From an uncultured Chryseobacterium sp. (GTDB lineage Bacteria; Bacteroidota; Bacteroidia; Flavobacteriales; Weeksellaceae): a stretch of 38,450 bases of DNA. Location: positions 1 through 38,450 of the forward strand of contig CAJYRQ010000096.1 of NCBI GenBank assembly GCA_913777465.1, given 5' to 3'. The position numbers and the translations under genes were made by a program. This document shows, in pieces, positions 1-7,817 of this stretch. Each line of letters begins with the position of its first letter. Positions within the stretch are counted from its first letter, which is position 1. The notes below the pieces were generated by a model. The model did not search any database and was not told where the DNA came from. It saw nothing but the letters and a program-made list of their open reading frames with translations.

Positions 1-142
1 AAAATGTATTAAAAAACATTCAACCATCTGAATATCAATTTTTAACCCAAAAACGAACCGGAAATAATCAAATAAGATTCACGTTAAAATAATACGGATT
101 GAACAGTCAAAACGAAAACTAAAAACACGTTCATATAACCAC

Positions 143-175
143 AAAAAAAGCGAAGAACCACTCTTCGCTTTTTTT
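143..175. terminator. Bidirectional intrinsic terminator after elaA
   Basis: A perfect 14-bp stem (143-156 with 162-175) with a 5-nt loop carries A7 on the left and T7 on the right, so it can terminate transcription in both directions. The minus-strand acetyltransferase stop codon (174-176) overlaps its edge. Bases 1-142 hold no gene that I can support. Confidence 0.85.
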
Positions 176-623
176 ATTTTCTAAACATTTCCGTATGCGG
201 GATGTCGTCTTCCAGGTATTTCTTTCCGGTATCTTCGAAACCGAAGCCGCCGTAGAAGCGCAGCAGGTAATCCTGTGCGGAAATCCGGATTTCCGGAGTA
301 CGGAAACGGTTTTCGATGGTTTGTACAGCGTAGGCAATCAGCTGTTTGCCCAGGTTTTTGCCTCTTGCTTTTTCTGTGGTCAGAACCCTTCCGATGGATG
401 CTTCGGTGTATTTGATGCCCTTATCAAAAATCCTGCAGTAAGCCAGCACTTCGCCATTTTCTTCCGCCCAAAGGTGAACGGCTTTCTGGTCGTAACCGTC
501 CAGGTCCGGATACGGGCAGTTCTGCTCTACTACGAAAACATCAACCCTTGCTTTGATAACGGCATACAGCTCGGGAACCGTCAGTTCGTCAAACGTTTTG
601 ATTTTCCAGATTATCTTACTCAT
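174..623 (-). CDS. elaA: ElaA-type GNAT acetyltransferase
   Basis: Predicted cytoplasmic acetyl-CoA-dependent N-acetyltransferase of the ElaA subgroup of the GNAT superfamily; its substrate is not known. The 149-aa length is normal for ElaA. The ElaA signature RVDVFVVEQNCPYPDLDG lies at residues 26-43. The acetyl-CoA pyrophosphate-binding loop of GNAT motif A (TEKARGKNLGKQL) is at about 83-95, and a conserved aromatic FYGGFGF segment sits at 123-129. The start codon lies inside the 3' end of engB (8-nt overlap), so the two genes are probably co-transcribed and translationally coupled, ending at the hairpin at 143-175. The family call is firm; the biological role is open. Confidence 0.88.
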   Translation of the reverse strand: MSKIIWKIKTFDELTVPELYAVIKARVDVFVVEQNCPYPDLDGYDQKAVHLWAEENGEVLAYCRIFDKGIKYTEASIGRVLTTEKARGKNLGKQLIAYAVQTIENRFRTPEIRISAQDYLLRFYGGFGFEDTGKKYLEDDIPHTEMFRK

Positions 624-1239
624 CGAAGCTTACATTGTTATTAACCAGGAATTCGTTGGTTTTCTGGATAAAATTCAGGATTTCGTCGCAGCCTTGTTTC
701 TTTTCAGCGGACGTAACATAGATTTCCGGCAGGTCTTCCCAGGTTTTATGCAGTTCCGCTTTATAATTTTCCACGTTTTGTATCGCAGCATTCGGTTTTA
801 GCTTGTCCACTTTCGTGAAAACAATTGAAAAAGGCACCCCGCTTTCCCCGCACCACTGGATGAATTCCAGATCAATCGTCTGCGGCTTGTGACGGGAATC
901 CACAAGTACGAAAAGATTTACCAGGTTTCTCCGGTTTAAAATATAATTGGTGATCAGTTTTTCGAAATCTTTCCGGATCGATTTGGAAACCTTGGCATAG
1001 CCATATCCCGGCAAATCGGTCAGGTACCAGTTTTCATTAACTAAAAAATGATTGATAAGCTGCGTTTTTCCGGGCGTTCCCGAAGTTTTTGCAAGATCCT
1101 TATGGTTCATCATTGCATTGATCAAAGAAGATTTCCCTACATTCGACCTCCCGATAAAAGCATATTCCGGCATATCGGGTTCCGGACATTCCTGCCATTT
1201 TCCACTGCTTTTTACAAACGTTGCTGTTTTAATAACCAT
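616..1239 (-). CDS. engB: Ribosome biogenesis GTP-binding protein YsxC/EngB
   Basis: Essential GTPase of the TrmE-Era-EngA-EngB-Septin group, which acts in the cytoplasm in late assembly of the 50S ribosomal subunit. All G motifs are visible in the 207-aa product: G1 GRSNVGKS at 30-37, G2 within GTPGKT at 54-59, G3 DLPGYG at 75-80, G4 TKVD at 142-145 and G5 TSA at 176-178. Length is usual for the family. It is the upstream gene of a two-gene unit with elaA. The spacer upstream (1240-1345) contains a GATATTTG box on the minus strand that could be part of its promoter, but no clear -33 element was found. Confidence 0.95.
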   Translation of the reverse strand: MVIKTATFVKSSGKWQECPEPDMPEYAFIGRSNVGKSSLINAMMNHKDLAKTSGTPGKTQLINHFLVNENWYLTDLPGYGYAKVSKSIRKDFEKLITNYILNRRNLVNLFVLVDSRHKPQTIDLEFIQWCGESGVPFSIVFTKVDKLKPNAAIQNVENYKAELHKTWEDLPEIYVTSAEKKQGCDEILNFIQKTNEFLVNNNVSFDE

Positions 1240-1345
1240 TTCTTTGCATATTTTAATTCGTCAAATATCGGAATAAATTAAACGACATAAAAACTTAAGC
1301 CCTGATCCATGTAATTTTAAGAGGTTTTCCTTTAGCGGATAAGGC

Positions 1346-1378
1346 AAACCCCATAGGTTTTGAAAGCCTATGGGGTTT
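1346..1378. terminator. Hairpin between engB and the hydrolase gene
   Basis: A perfect 12-bp inverted repeat (AAACCCCATAGG at 1346-1357, complement at 1367-1378) with a 9-nt loop. It is the second of two tandem hairpins after the alpha/beta hydrolase and lies about 100 bp upstream of engB. It probably backs up the terminator at 1400-1425; the flanking T-tract is short. Confidence 0.6.
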
Positions 1379-1399
1379 ATTTAAGTCTTTTAAAAAAGA

Positions 1400-1425
1400 A
1401 CAGGAAGTAAAAATTTACTTCCTGT
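1400..1425 (-). terminator. Intrinsic terminator of the alpha/beta hydrolase gene
   Basis: A perfect 12-bp stem (1400-1411 with 1414-1425). Read on the minus strand it is followed by a T-rich run (TTCTTTTTTAAAA). It lies 8 bp beyond the hydrolase stop codon. Confidence 0.8.
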
Positions 1426-1433
1426 CTTAATTT

Positions 1434-2195
1434 TTAAACTTTATCTTTAAGCCAGCTGTACAGAATCTCATTGAATTCATCCGGCTTTTCCATCATAGCC
1501 GCGTGGCCGCATTTATCGATCCAGAACAGTTCCGAATTCGGAATAAATTTATGCATATCTTCAGCCACTTCAGGCGGGGTTACATTGTCATTCCTTCCCC
1601 AGATGAGGCAGGTTGGCGTCTTGATCTTCGGCAGATCGTTCAGCATGTTGTGTTTGATGGCGCTTCTGGCCAGCATCACGGTTTTTATCCCTTTCATCCG
1701 GTCATTTACCACTCCGAAAACCTCATCTACAAGGTCTTCCGTGGCTACGGCAGGATCATAGAAAACCTCTTCCGTTTTTTTTCTGATATAGGAACGGTCG
1801 TTCTTTCTCGGGAAACTATCCCCGAAAGTCCTTTCATAAAGACCCGAACTTCCCGTAAGTACAAGATTTTTCACCAGATCCGGCCTGGCCAATGTCAGGA
1901 TCAGCCCCACATGACCGCCCATGGAATTTCCGACAATCGTTGCAGGACCTTTCACATGGGTTTCCAGAAACTTGGCGATATACTTTGCCAAAGTCGTCAG
2001 ATTGGTATTAAGTACCGGCAACTCGTAGATCGGCAGCTGGGGAACATAGACTTTGAATCCCCTGTCTGAAAAAAAATCCACCATCTTATCGAAATTGCTC
2101 AACCCACCCATTAAACCGTGCAGCAGCACCAATGGATGTCCCTCTCCCGCCTCTATAAAGGTATATTTCTTTTCTTTTTTTGTACTAAATATCAT
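1434..2195 (-). CDS. Alpha/beta-fold hydrolase
   Basis: Predicted serine hydrolase of the alpha/beta superfamily; substrate unknown, likely an ester or a C-C bond substrate. From the start chosen here (ATG at 2195, protein MIFSTKKEKK...) it is 253 aa. The oxyanion-side motif HGLMGG is at 26-31, the nucleophile elbow GNSMGG places Ser91, the acid is probably Asp203 (GRNDNV), and the base is His231 (KCGHAAMMEKP). The open frame extends 15 codons upstream to an ATG at 2240, but that leader (MRFNLYFCKALLRHF) does not look like a conserved start and the downstream Met begins the usual first strand. Flanked by terminators, so probably a single-gene unit. Confidence 0.85.
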   Translation of the reverse strand: MIFSTKKEKKYTFIEAGEGHPLVLLHGLMGGLSNFDKMVDFFSDRGFKVYVPQLPIYELPVLNTNLTTLAKYIAKFLETHVKGPATIVGNSMGGHVGLILTLARPDLVKNLVLTGSSGLYERTFGDSFPRKNDRSYIRKKTEEVFYDPAVATEDLVDEVFGVVNDRMKGIKTVMLARSAIKHNMLNDLPKIKTPTCLIWGRNDNVTPPEVAEDMHKFIPNSELFWIDKCGHAAMMEKPDEFNEILYSWLKDKV

Positions 2196-2413
2196 AAAAT
2201 GCCTTAATAAAGCCTTGCAAAAATACAAATTAAACCTCAAAAATATTTTGAATACTCTAATTTAAAATAAAAATAATATACCAAACTCCTTTTTCCTCAC
2301 TTTTTTGTGAAACTCTTTTGTATGGGCCAAATAATACCTCTGTCAATCCCCATTATATCAGAATATTAAACCCCTGAAATTAAATCTTTGATAAAACTTA
2401 TTAACATTAAGGC

Positions 2414-2434
2414 AAAAAGTGGTAAAAAGTGGGA
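2414..2434 (+). promoter_or_regulatory. Candidate MraZ operator (10-bp direct repeats)
   Basis: Two copies of AAAAAGTGG (2414-2422 and 2424-2432) repeat with a 10-bp period, giving TGGTA at 2420 and TGGGA at 2430. In Escherichia coli and Mycoplasma, MraZ binds tandem TGGGN units separated by 5 nt, which is also a 10-bp period, at its own promoter. The position directly upstream of mraZ fits autoregulation of the dcw cluster. The match is seen here; binding is inferred. Confidence 0.6.
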
Positions 2435-2453
2435 GGATTTAGAAATTATTATA

Positions 2454-2461
2454 TAAATTTG
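2454..2461 (+). promoter_or_regulatory. Candidate -7 promoter element of mraZ (TAAATTTG)
   Basis: TAAATTTG matches the Bacteroidota -7 consensus TAnnTTTG exactly and ends only 6 nt before the mraZ ATG at 2468, so the transcript would be leaderless or nearly so. No TTTG-like -33 element was found at the usual distance; the MraZ-type repeats occupy that place. Confidence 0.45.
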
Positions 2462-2467
2462 TCCCAA

Positions 2468-2926
2468 ATGAAAAGTTTCATTGGGACATATGAGTGTAAA
2501 ATTGACGACAAAGGCCGCTTAAAAGTTCCTTCATCTTTAATCAGACAGATGGAAAACTTCGACGATAAGGCGTTTGTAGTCAAAAGATCCGTGTTCCAAT
2601 CCTGCCTGGAAGTCTATCCTATGAATGCGTGGGATAAAATGATGGGCAAGATCAATAAACTGAATCGTTTTGTGAAAAAGAATGCCGATTTCATCAGAAT
2701 GTTTACGGCAGGAGTAAAAACGGTAGAGCTGGATAATGCAGGCAGGCTGCAGATCTCAAAAGACCTTACGGTATTCGCCGGTCTTCAGAAAGACATCGTG
2801 ATTACCGGAGCAGGAGAACTCTTCGAGATCTGGGATAAAGAAGCGTATGAAAAAGTGATTTCCATAGACGAAGCCGATTTTGCCAGCCTGGCTGAAGATG
2901 TAATGGGCTCTTTAGATGAAGAATAA
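2468..2926 (+). CDS. mraZ: Transcriptional regulator MraZ
   Basis: DNA-binding regulator of the division and cell wall cluster, first gene of the plus-strand dcw operon. The 152-aa product has the two duplicated AbrB-like MraZ half-domains, with the DxxxR signatures DDKGR at 13-17 and DNAGR at 89-93. The ATG at 2468 (MKSFIGTYECKIDDKGR) is the conserved family start; an in-frame GTG 39 nt upstream would add an atypical leader. A TGGGN-type direct repeat lies 35-50 bp upstream, consistent with autoregulation. The next gene, rsmH, starts 36 nt after its stop. Confidence 0.95.
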   Translation: MKSFIGTYECKIDDKGRLKVPSSLIRQMENFDDKAFVVKRSVFQSCLEVYPMNAWDKMMGKINKLNRFVKKNADFIRMFTAGVKTVELDNAGRLQISKDLTVFAGLQKDIVITGAGELFEIWDKEAYEKVISIDEADFASLAEDVMGSLDEE

Positions 2927-2962
2927 CCGCCGGATAGGGCGATAAAAAAACACACCTTAAGC

Positions 2963-3856
2963 ATGTATCATAACCCCGTTTTGTTGAAGCAGAGTGTTGA
3001 TGATTTGGTAACAAATCCAGACGGAACCTATGTAGACTGTACTTTTGGTGGCGGAGGCCATTCAAGAGAAATATTGAGCCGGCTTTCGGACAAAGGAAAA
3101 CTGTTCAGTTTTGACCAGGATCTTGATGCGTTGAAAAATGCTATCGACGATCCGCAGTTTACACTGATCAACCAGAATTTCCGGTTCCTGGAAAATTCGC
3201 TGCTGATCTACGGGATTTCCCAGGTAGATGGAGTGCTGGCCGATCTGGGGGTTTCCTCCCACCAGTTTGATGAGGCCGACCGGGGTTTCTCAACCAGGAG
3301 CAATGCGCCGCTGGACATGCGGATGAATGTAATGCAGGGCCTTGATGCCAAAAGGGTGATCAACGATTACGATGAAGAGCAGCTGGCCGATATATTTTAT
3401 TATTACGGCGAACTGAGGGAAGCCAGGAAACTGGCGAGGGACATCGTTCATCACCGGAAAATAAAAAGCATCAACACTACGGAAGATCTGAAAAAACTCT
3501 TCAGCTACCTTCCGCCGCATAAGGTGAATAAATTTTATGCCCAACTGTTCCAGGCGATCCGGATCGAGGTAAACCAGGAACTGGACGTTTTAAAGGAGAT
3601 GCTCGTTCAGGCCTACAATGTTTTAAAACCCGGAGGAAGACTGGTGGTCATTTCCTACCATTCCCTGGAAGACAGGCTGGTGAAAAGATTTCTGAAAAAC
3701 GGAATGTTTGAGGGAGAACCCGAAAGAGATATTTACGGAAATTATAAAAAAGCATTCGAGCTGGTAAAGAGCAAAGCCATCGTTCCCGACGAAAGCGAGA
3801 TCGAAGAAAACTCAAGAGCCCGAAGTGCTAAAATGAGAACAGGCATTAAAGTGTAA
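2963..3856 (+). CDS. rsmH: 16S rRNA (cytosine1402-N4)-methyltransferase RsmH
   Basis: SAM-dependent enzyme (also called MraW) that methylates N4 of C1402 in the ribosomal P site. The 297-aa product begins with the typical MYHNPVLL. The SAM-binding motif VDCTFGGGGHS is at 24-34, the acidic ribose contact FSFDQDLDA at about 48-56, and the characteristic DLGVSSHQFDEADRGFS at 94-110. LDMRM follows at 117-121. Near the C-terminus is VISYHSLEDR, the catalytic-side motif of the family. Length is normal. Second gene of the dcw operon. Confidence 0.97.
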   Translation: MYHNPVLLKQSVDDLVTNPDGTYVDCTFGGGGHSREILSRLSDKGKLFSFDQDLDALKNAIDDPQFTLINQNFRFLENSLLIYGISQVDGVLADLGVSSHQFDEADRGFSTRSNAPLDMRMNVMQGLDAKRVINDYDEEQLADIFYYYGELREARKLARDIVHHRKIKSINTTEDLKKLFSYLPPHKVNKFYAQLFQAIRIEVNQELDVLKEMLVQAYNVLKPGGRLVVISYHSLEDRLVKRFLKNGMFEGEPERDIYGNYKKAFELVKSKAIVPDESEIEENSRARSAKMRTGIKV

Positions 3857-3864
3857 AAGTGAAG

Positions 3865-3900
3865 GTGAATGGTCAATTGTGAATTTAATTGACCATTCAC
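3865..3900. repeat. Perfect 14-bp palindromic repeat between rsmH and ftsL
   Basis: GTGAATGGTCAATT at 3865-3878 is perfectly inverted at 3887-3900 with an 8-nt loop. AATTGAC recurs at 3928-3934 and ATTCAC again around 3913-3918, on either side of GAGCGAAGCGA. There is no T-tract, so a terminator is unlikely; it looks like a REP-like intergenic palindrome that reaches almost to the ftsL start. Confidence 0.7.
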
Positions 3901-3940
3901 GAGCGAAGCGAAATTCACGGCAAAGCAAATTGACAATAAA

Positions 3941-4309
3941 TTGGCAAAAAGAGCAACAACAAACCGTCCTCAGAAGAAACTGACTTTTATAGATATTATA
4001 AAAGGTAATTTCCTGAACCGTGACGAGATCAAAATACACTACAAGTATTTCCTGCTCCTGTTTGTGCTGATGATGGCGATGATTTACACCAATCATCTCG
4101 TCAACAAAAAAATTAAAATCGTAAACGCGCTAAAAGAAGAAACGGAAGAATATAAATCACGGAACGCTTACGCACAGAGTAAGCTGATTAAAGTAAAAAT
4201 GGAATCGGAACTGGGGAAGGAAGTAGCAAGGGATTCTCTGATGACCCTCGAAAACCACCCTCATAAATTGCTCATAAAACTGGACAGTACAGATGCAAAA
4301 GCAAAATGA
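3941..4309 (+). CDS. ftsL: FtsL-like cell division protein
   Basis: Small bitopic division protein expected to act with FtsQ (and FtsB-type partners) to activate the FtsW-FtsI septal synthase. The 122-aa product has a basic cytoplasmic N-terminus, a single membrane segment at about 34-52 (HYKYFLLLFVLMMAMIYTNH) and a charged, coiled-coil-like periplasmic region. FtsL sequences diverge strongly, so the call rests on topology, size and position between rsmH and ftsI. The start is TTG at 3941: the frame closes upstream at a TGA (3890-3892) and no ATG or GTG lies between. The stop overlaps the ftsI start by 17 nt. Confidence 0.82.
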   Translation: MAKRATTNRPQKKLTFIDIIKGNFLNRDEIKIHYKYFLLLFVLMMAMIYTNHLVNKKIKIVNALKEETEEYKSRNAYAQSKLIKVKMESELGKEVARDSLMTLENHPHKLLIKLDSTDAKAK

Positions 4310-6284
4310 ATACGACAACAAGCGTAAGAAAACATTACGTTGGGGCTACCTCTTTGCAGTGGTGGCTTTGTGCGTATTTACCCTTTTCCTTGCCAGGATC
4401 GTCATCCTTCAGAATACCAACGTCCAGGAAATCAAAGACGATTACATCAACAAAAACTACCGCGAAGCCACTTTAAAGGCTGCCAGAGGAAACCTGTTTG
4501 CCTCCGACGGATCCATCCTGGCCACCACCGTAATGCGTTATGACATTTACCTGGATTTCAAAACCATGAAAGACACGGTGTACACCAACAACATCGGTGC
4601 TTTGAGTGACTCTCTAAGTAAAATGTTCGGGAAGCCGAGGGGTGAGTTCAGAAAGAAATTCGACGAGCAGCGAAGAAAGAAAAACCAGTATTACACCCTG
4701 GTAAAAGGCCTGGATTTCGACCAGTACGACCGGATCCGGAAGTTCCCGATATTTAAGAAAGGGAAAAACAAAGGGGGATTCATTGTAGACAGAAACTACA
4801 AACGGGAACTCGCTACTACCGAAATCGGGGCAGGAACCATCGGGATGGATGACGGGGTACATACCGCCGGACTGGAAGGTGCCTTTTCAAAATACCTGAG
4901 GGGAACCGACGGAAAAAGACTGGAACAGAGGATCAACTCTTCCCAATGGAAACCGATTGACTTCTGGAAAGTTCAGGAACCGATTGACGGTGAAGATGTT
5001 TATACTACTTTAGACCTTAGGATTCAGGATATTGCCCATTCCGCCTTACAGAAACAGCTGATTAATTTCGAGGCCAAACACGGAACCGTGATTGTCATGG
5101 AAGTGGCTACCGGGAAAGTCCGCGCCATGGTCAACTTAAGAAGAACCGATGACGGCGATTACGTAGATTCTTACAACTACGCCCTGAAAGACAATATTGA
5201 GCCGGGCTCCACCTTCAAAACCATTTCGCTTCTGGCCGCCATGGATGACGGCTTTATCGACGAAAACACAACGGTAGATGTAGGTAACGGGGTCTGGGTA
5301 TATGCCAAGCAGAGAATTTCCGACGGCCATGGCCACGGAATCTATGACATCAGTGATGTTTTGGCCAAATCCAGCAACGTAGGTTCAGCCAAATTAATTA
5401 CGAAATATTACGCCGAAAAACCGCAGATTTTTCTGGATCATTTAAGACGCTGGAAACTCTTCGACAAAATGGATATCGAGCTTCCGGGGATTACCAAACC
5501 AAGGTTTGTAACACCGGAAAGCAAAAGATGGAACCCTGCCGCGCTGGCATCGCTGGCTTACGGATACGCTTCCAACATCAATTTATTGCAGCTGGCGACC
5601 TTCTACAACGGGGTTGCCAACAACGGTAAAATGCTGAAGCCTTTATTCATCGATAAGATCATGAAAGACGGCAAAGTATCCTATACGGCCAAACCGGAAG
5701 TAATGGTGAGCAAGATGGCTTCCGAGAAAGCCATCAGAATGATGACCCACGCGCTCACCAAAGCCGTGGAAAAAGGTACCGGGAAAAGTATTTTCACCCC
5801 GAACCTGAAAATGGCCGGAAAAACGGGAACCGCAAGATTTGAATACTGGCTGCCCGGTCCGATGAAATACCGCGCGTCATTCGCCGGCTTCTACCCTGCT
5901 GATAATCCGAAGTATACCTGTTATGTGATGATCAGCGAACCGAACACGGCAAAAGGCTTCTACGGAGCGACTGTTGCAGCTCCGGTATTTAAGGAAATTG
6001 CAGGAAAGACCTTCCTGAAGACCCCGCAGAATGTTGAAAAAGAAATGCTGGTCGACAAAAAAGTAAACCTCAATAAAATGGTTGAACCGAATGTAAAAGT
6101 CGCCGTGAACCATAAACAGATGCCTAATGTTGTCGGATTAATCGGTAAAAACGTGATCCCGCAGCTGGAAAACCTCGGGTATCGGGTGGATTACAAAGGC
6201 GTCGGAAGAATTACGGAGCAGTTTCCCACCGAAGGAACGACCATCAGTAAAAACCAAAGGATTTACTTATCCCTGCAAAACTAA
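4293..6284 (+). CDS. ftsI: Septal peptidoglycan transpeptidase FtsI (PBP3) with PASTA domain
   Basis: Class B penicillin-binding protein that cross-links septal peptidoglycan in partnership with FtsW. The 663-aa product has a cytoplasmic N-terminus, one membrane segment at about 18-37, a periplasmic dimerisation domain, and a transpeptidase domain carrying the SxxK nucleophile motif STFK (306-309, Ser306), SSN at 360-362 and KTGT at 510-513. A single PASTA domain follows at about 608-662 (QMPNVVGLIGKNVIPQLENL). A C-terminal PASTA is common in Bacteroidota and Gram-positive FtsI but absent from the E. coli protein. Starts inside ftsL. Confidence 0.95.
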   Translation: MQKQNEYDNKRKKTLRWGYLFAVVALCVFTLFLARIVILQNTNVQEIKDDYINKNYREATLKAARGNLFASDGSILATTVMRYDIYLDFKTMKDTVYTNNIGALSDSLSKMFGKPRGEFRKKFDEQRRKKNQYYTLVKGLDFDQYDRIRKFPIFKKGKNKGGFIVDRNYKRELATTEIGAGTIGMDDGVHTAGLEGAFSKYLRGTDGKRLEQRINSSQWKPIDFWKVQEPIDGEDVYTTLDLRIQDIAHSALQKQLINFEAKHGTVIVMEVATGKVRAMVNLRRTDDGDYVDSYNYALKDNIEPGSTFKTISLLAAMDDGFIDENTTVDVGNGVWVYAKQRISDGHGHGIYDISDVLAKSSNVGSAKLITKYYAEKPQIFLDHLRRWKLFDKMDIELPGITKPRFVTPESKRWNPAALASLAYGYASNINLLQLATFYNGVANNGKMLKPLFIDKIMKDGKVSYTAKPEVMVSKMASEKAIRMMTHALTKAVEKGTGKSIFTPNLKMAGKTGTARFEYWLPGPMKYRASFAGFYPADNPKYTCYVMISEPNTAKGFYGATVAAPVFKEIAGKTFLKTPQNVEKEMLVDKKVNLNKMVEPNVKVAVNHKQMPNVVGLIGKNVIPQLENLGYRVDYKGVGRITEQFPTEGTTISKNQRIYLSLQN

Positions 6285-6356
6285 ATTGAGTCCCGGAAGA
6301 ACAACCGGAAACAGAATAGGATAAAGAAAGAATATTAAAAGATAAAGCATAGATAC

Positions 6357-7817
6357 ATGCAGCTAAATGAATTATTAAAAAGAATTCCGGTACTGGAAAT
6401 CCTTGGCACTGACACCACAGAAGTTTCCGCACTGGTTTTCGACAGCAGAAAGGTAACGGAAAACTCTGTGTATATCGCCATGAGAGGAACCGTTGTGGAC
6501 GGACATTCATTTATTGCCGCATCAGTGGAAAAAGGGGCAAAAGCCATTGTCTGTGAAGAATTCCCGGAGCATACGGATGAAAGCATAACGTATGTGAAAG
6601 TAAAGGATTCTTCCAAAGCTTTAGGACAGCTGGCTTCCAATTTTTACGGCAACCCTTCCGAAAAACTAAAACTGATCGGAGTAACGGGAACCAACGGAAA
6701 AACTTCCGTTTCCACTTTGCTATTCGACGTTTTCAAGAATTTAGGATACGATTCCGCTTTATTGTCTACGGTTGAAATCAGAATTGCTGATCAGGTGATT
6801 CCTGCAACCCATACGACTCCGGATGTCATTACCATCAATAAGATCCTTGCCGAAGCTGTGGAAGAAGGCTGCGAATTTGCCTTCATGGAAGTAAGTTCCC
6901 ACGGGATTGCCCAAAACAGAATCGAAGGGCTTCATTTTTCAATAGCCGGTTTCACAAATCTTACCCACGATCATCTGGATTACCATAAAACATTCGACGA
7001 ATATTTAAAGACGAAGAAAAGATTTTTTGATGAACTGAACAGCACGGCGGTGGCCATTACCAACGTTGATGATAAGAACGGGAACGTGATGCTTCAGAAC
7101 ACGAAGGCTTCAAAAAAATCTTACGCCATGAAGACCATGGCCGATTATCACGGAAGACTCCTGGAAGTGGATTTCAACGGGATGCTGCTGAACTTCAACG
7201 GAAAAGAATTCTGGACAACCCTGACCGGAAAATTCAATGTCTATAATCTGTTACTGGTATTCGGGATTGCCTCGGAACTTGGCTTTGAGCAGGAAGAAAT
7301 CCTTCAGGCGATCAGCCAGCTGAAAAGGGTTGCCGGAAGATTCGAAACCTTTAAATCGGATGGCGGCATATTTTTCATCGTCGATTATGCCCACACTCCG
7401 GATGCCCTGGAAAATATCCTGGACAGCATCAACGATATCCGGACTAAAAATGAAAGGTTAATTACCGTATTCGGTTGCGGCGGCGACAGGGATCATGCAA
7501 AACGACCTGAAATGGGAAATATTGCCACGAAAAAATCCACGTTGGCAATTATCACATCAGACAACCCGAGAACGGAAGATCCGGCAGCGATTATTAAAGA
7601 AATTGAAGCAGGCGTGGAACCTCAGCACTTCAGCAAATACACTTCTATTCCCGACAGGAAAGAAGCCATTAAAATGGCCATCAAATTTGCGGAACCGAAA
7701 GACATCGTTCTCGTAGCCGGTAAAGGACATGAAGATTATCAGGAAATCAATGGCATAAAGCACCATTTTGATGATAAGGAGACAATTAAGAAATTATCAC
7801 AATTAATGGGAAAATAA
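6357..7817 (+). CDS. murE: UDP-MurNAc-tripeptide ligase MurE (meso-DAP type)
   Basis: ATP-dependent ligase adding the third residue of the peptidoglycan stem peptide in the cytoplasm. The ATP-binding motif GTNGKT is at 111-116, the FTNLTHDHLDYH segment at 199-210, the DYAHTPDAL motif at about 343-351 and AGKGHEDYQ near 453-461. DNPR at 402-405 is the motif associated with meso-diaminopimelate-adding enzymes, as opposed to L-lysine enzymes, so the organism probably makes DAP-type peptidoglycan as expected for Bacteroidota. 486 aa, normal length. Its stop codon directly abuts the next start codon. Confidence 0.96.
   Translation: MQLNELLKRIPVLEILGTDTTEVSALVFDSRKVTENSVYIAMRGTVVDGHSFIAASVEKGAKAIVCEEFPEHTDESITYVKVKDSSKALGQLASNFYGNPSEKLKLIGVTGTNGKTSVSTLLFDVFKNLGYDSALLSTVEIRIADQVIPATHTTPDVITINKILAEAVEEGCEFAFMEVSSHGIAQNRIEGLHFSIAGFTNLTHDHLDYHKTFDEYLKTKKRFFDELNSTAVAITNVDDKNGNVMLQNTKASKKSYAMKTMADYHGRLLEVDFNGMLLNFNGKEFWTTLTGKFNVYNLLLVFGIASELGFEQEEILQAISQLKRVAGRFETFKSDGGIFFIVDYAHTPDALENILDSINDIRTKNERLITVFGCGGDRDHAKRPEMGNIATKKSTLAIITSDNPRTEDPAAIIKEIEAGVEPQHFSKYTSIPDRKEAIKMAIKFAEPKDIVLVAGKGHEDYQEINGIKHHFDDKETIKKLSQLMGK

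Noticed and set aside
195-644. 149-codon plus-strand open frame opposite elaA
   Set aside because: Mirrors the elaA reading frame exactly and has no family features, while the minus-strand product has clear ElaA motifs.
2196-2240. Upstream ATG start for the alpha/beta hydrolase
   Set aside because: The extra 15 residues are not a signal peptide and precede a normal family start at 2195.
2429-2467. Upstream GTG start for mraZ
   Set aside because: It would add 13 residues before the conserved MKSFIGTYECKID start and would lie inside the presumed operator.
3865-3900. Transcription terminator between rsmH and ftsL
   Set aside because: There is a perfect stem but no T-tract on either strand, and the downstream genes of the operon need read-through.
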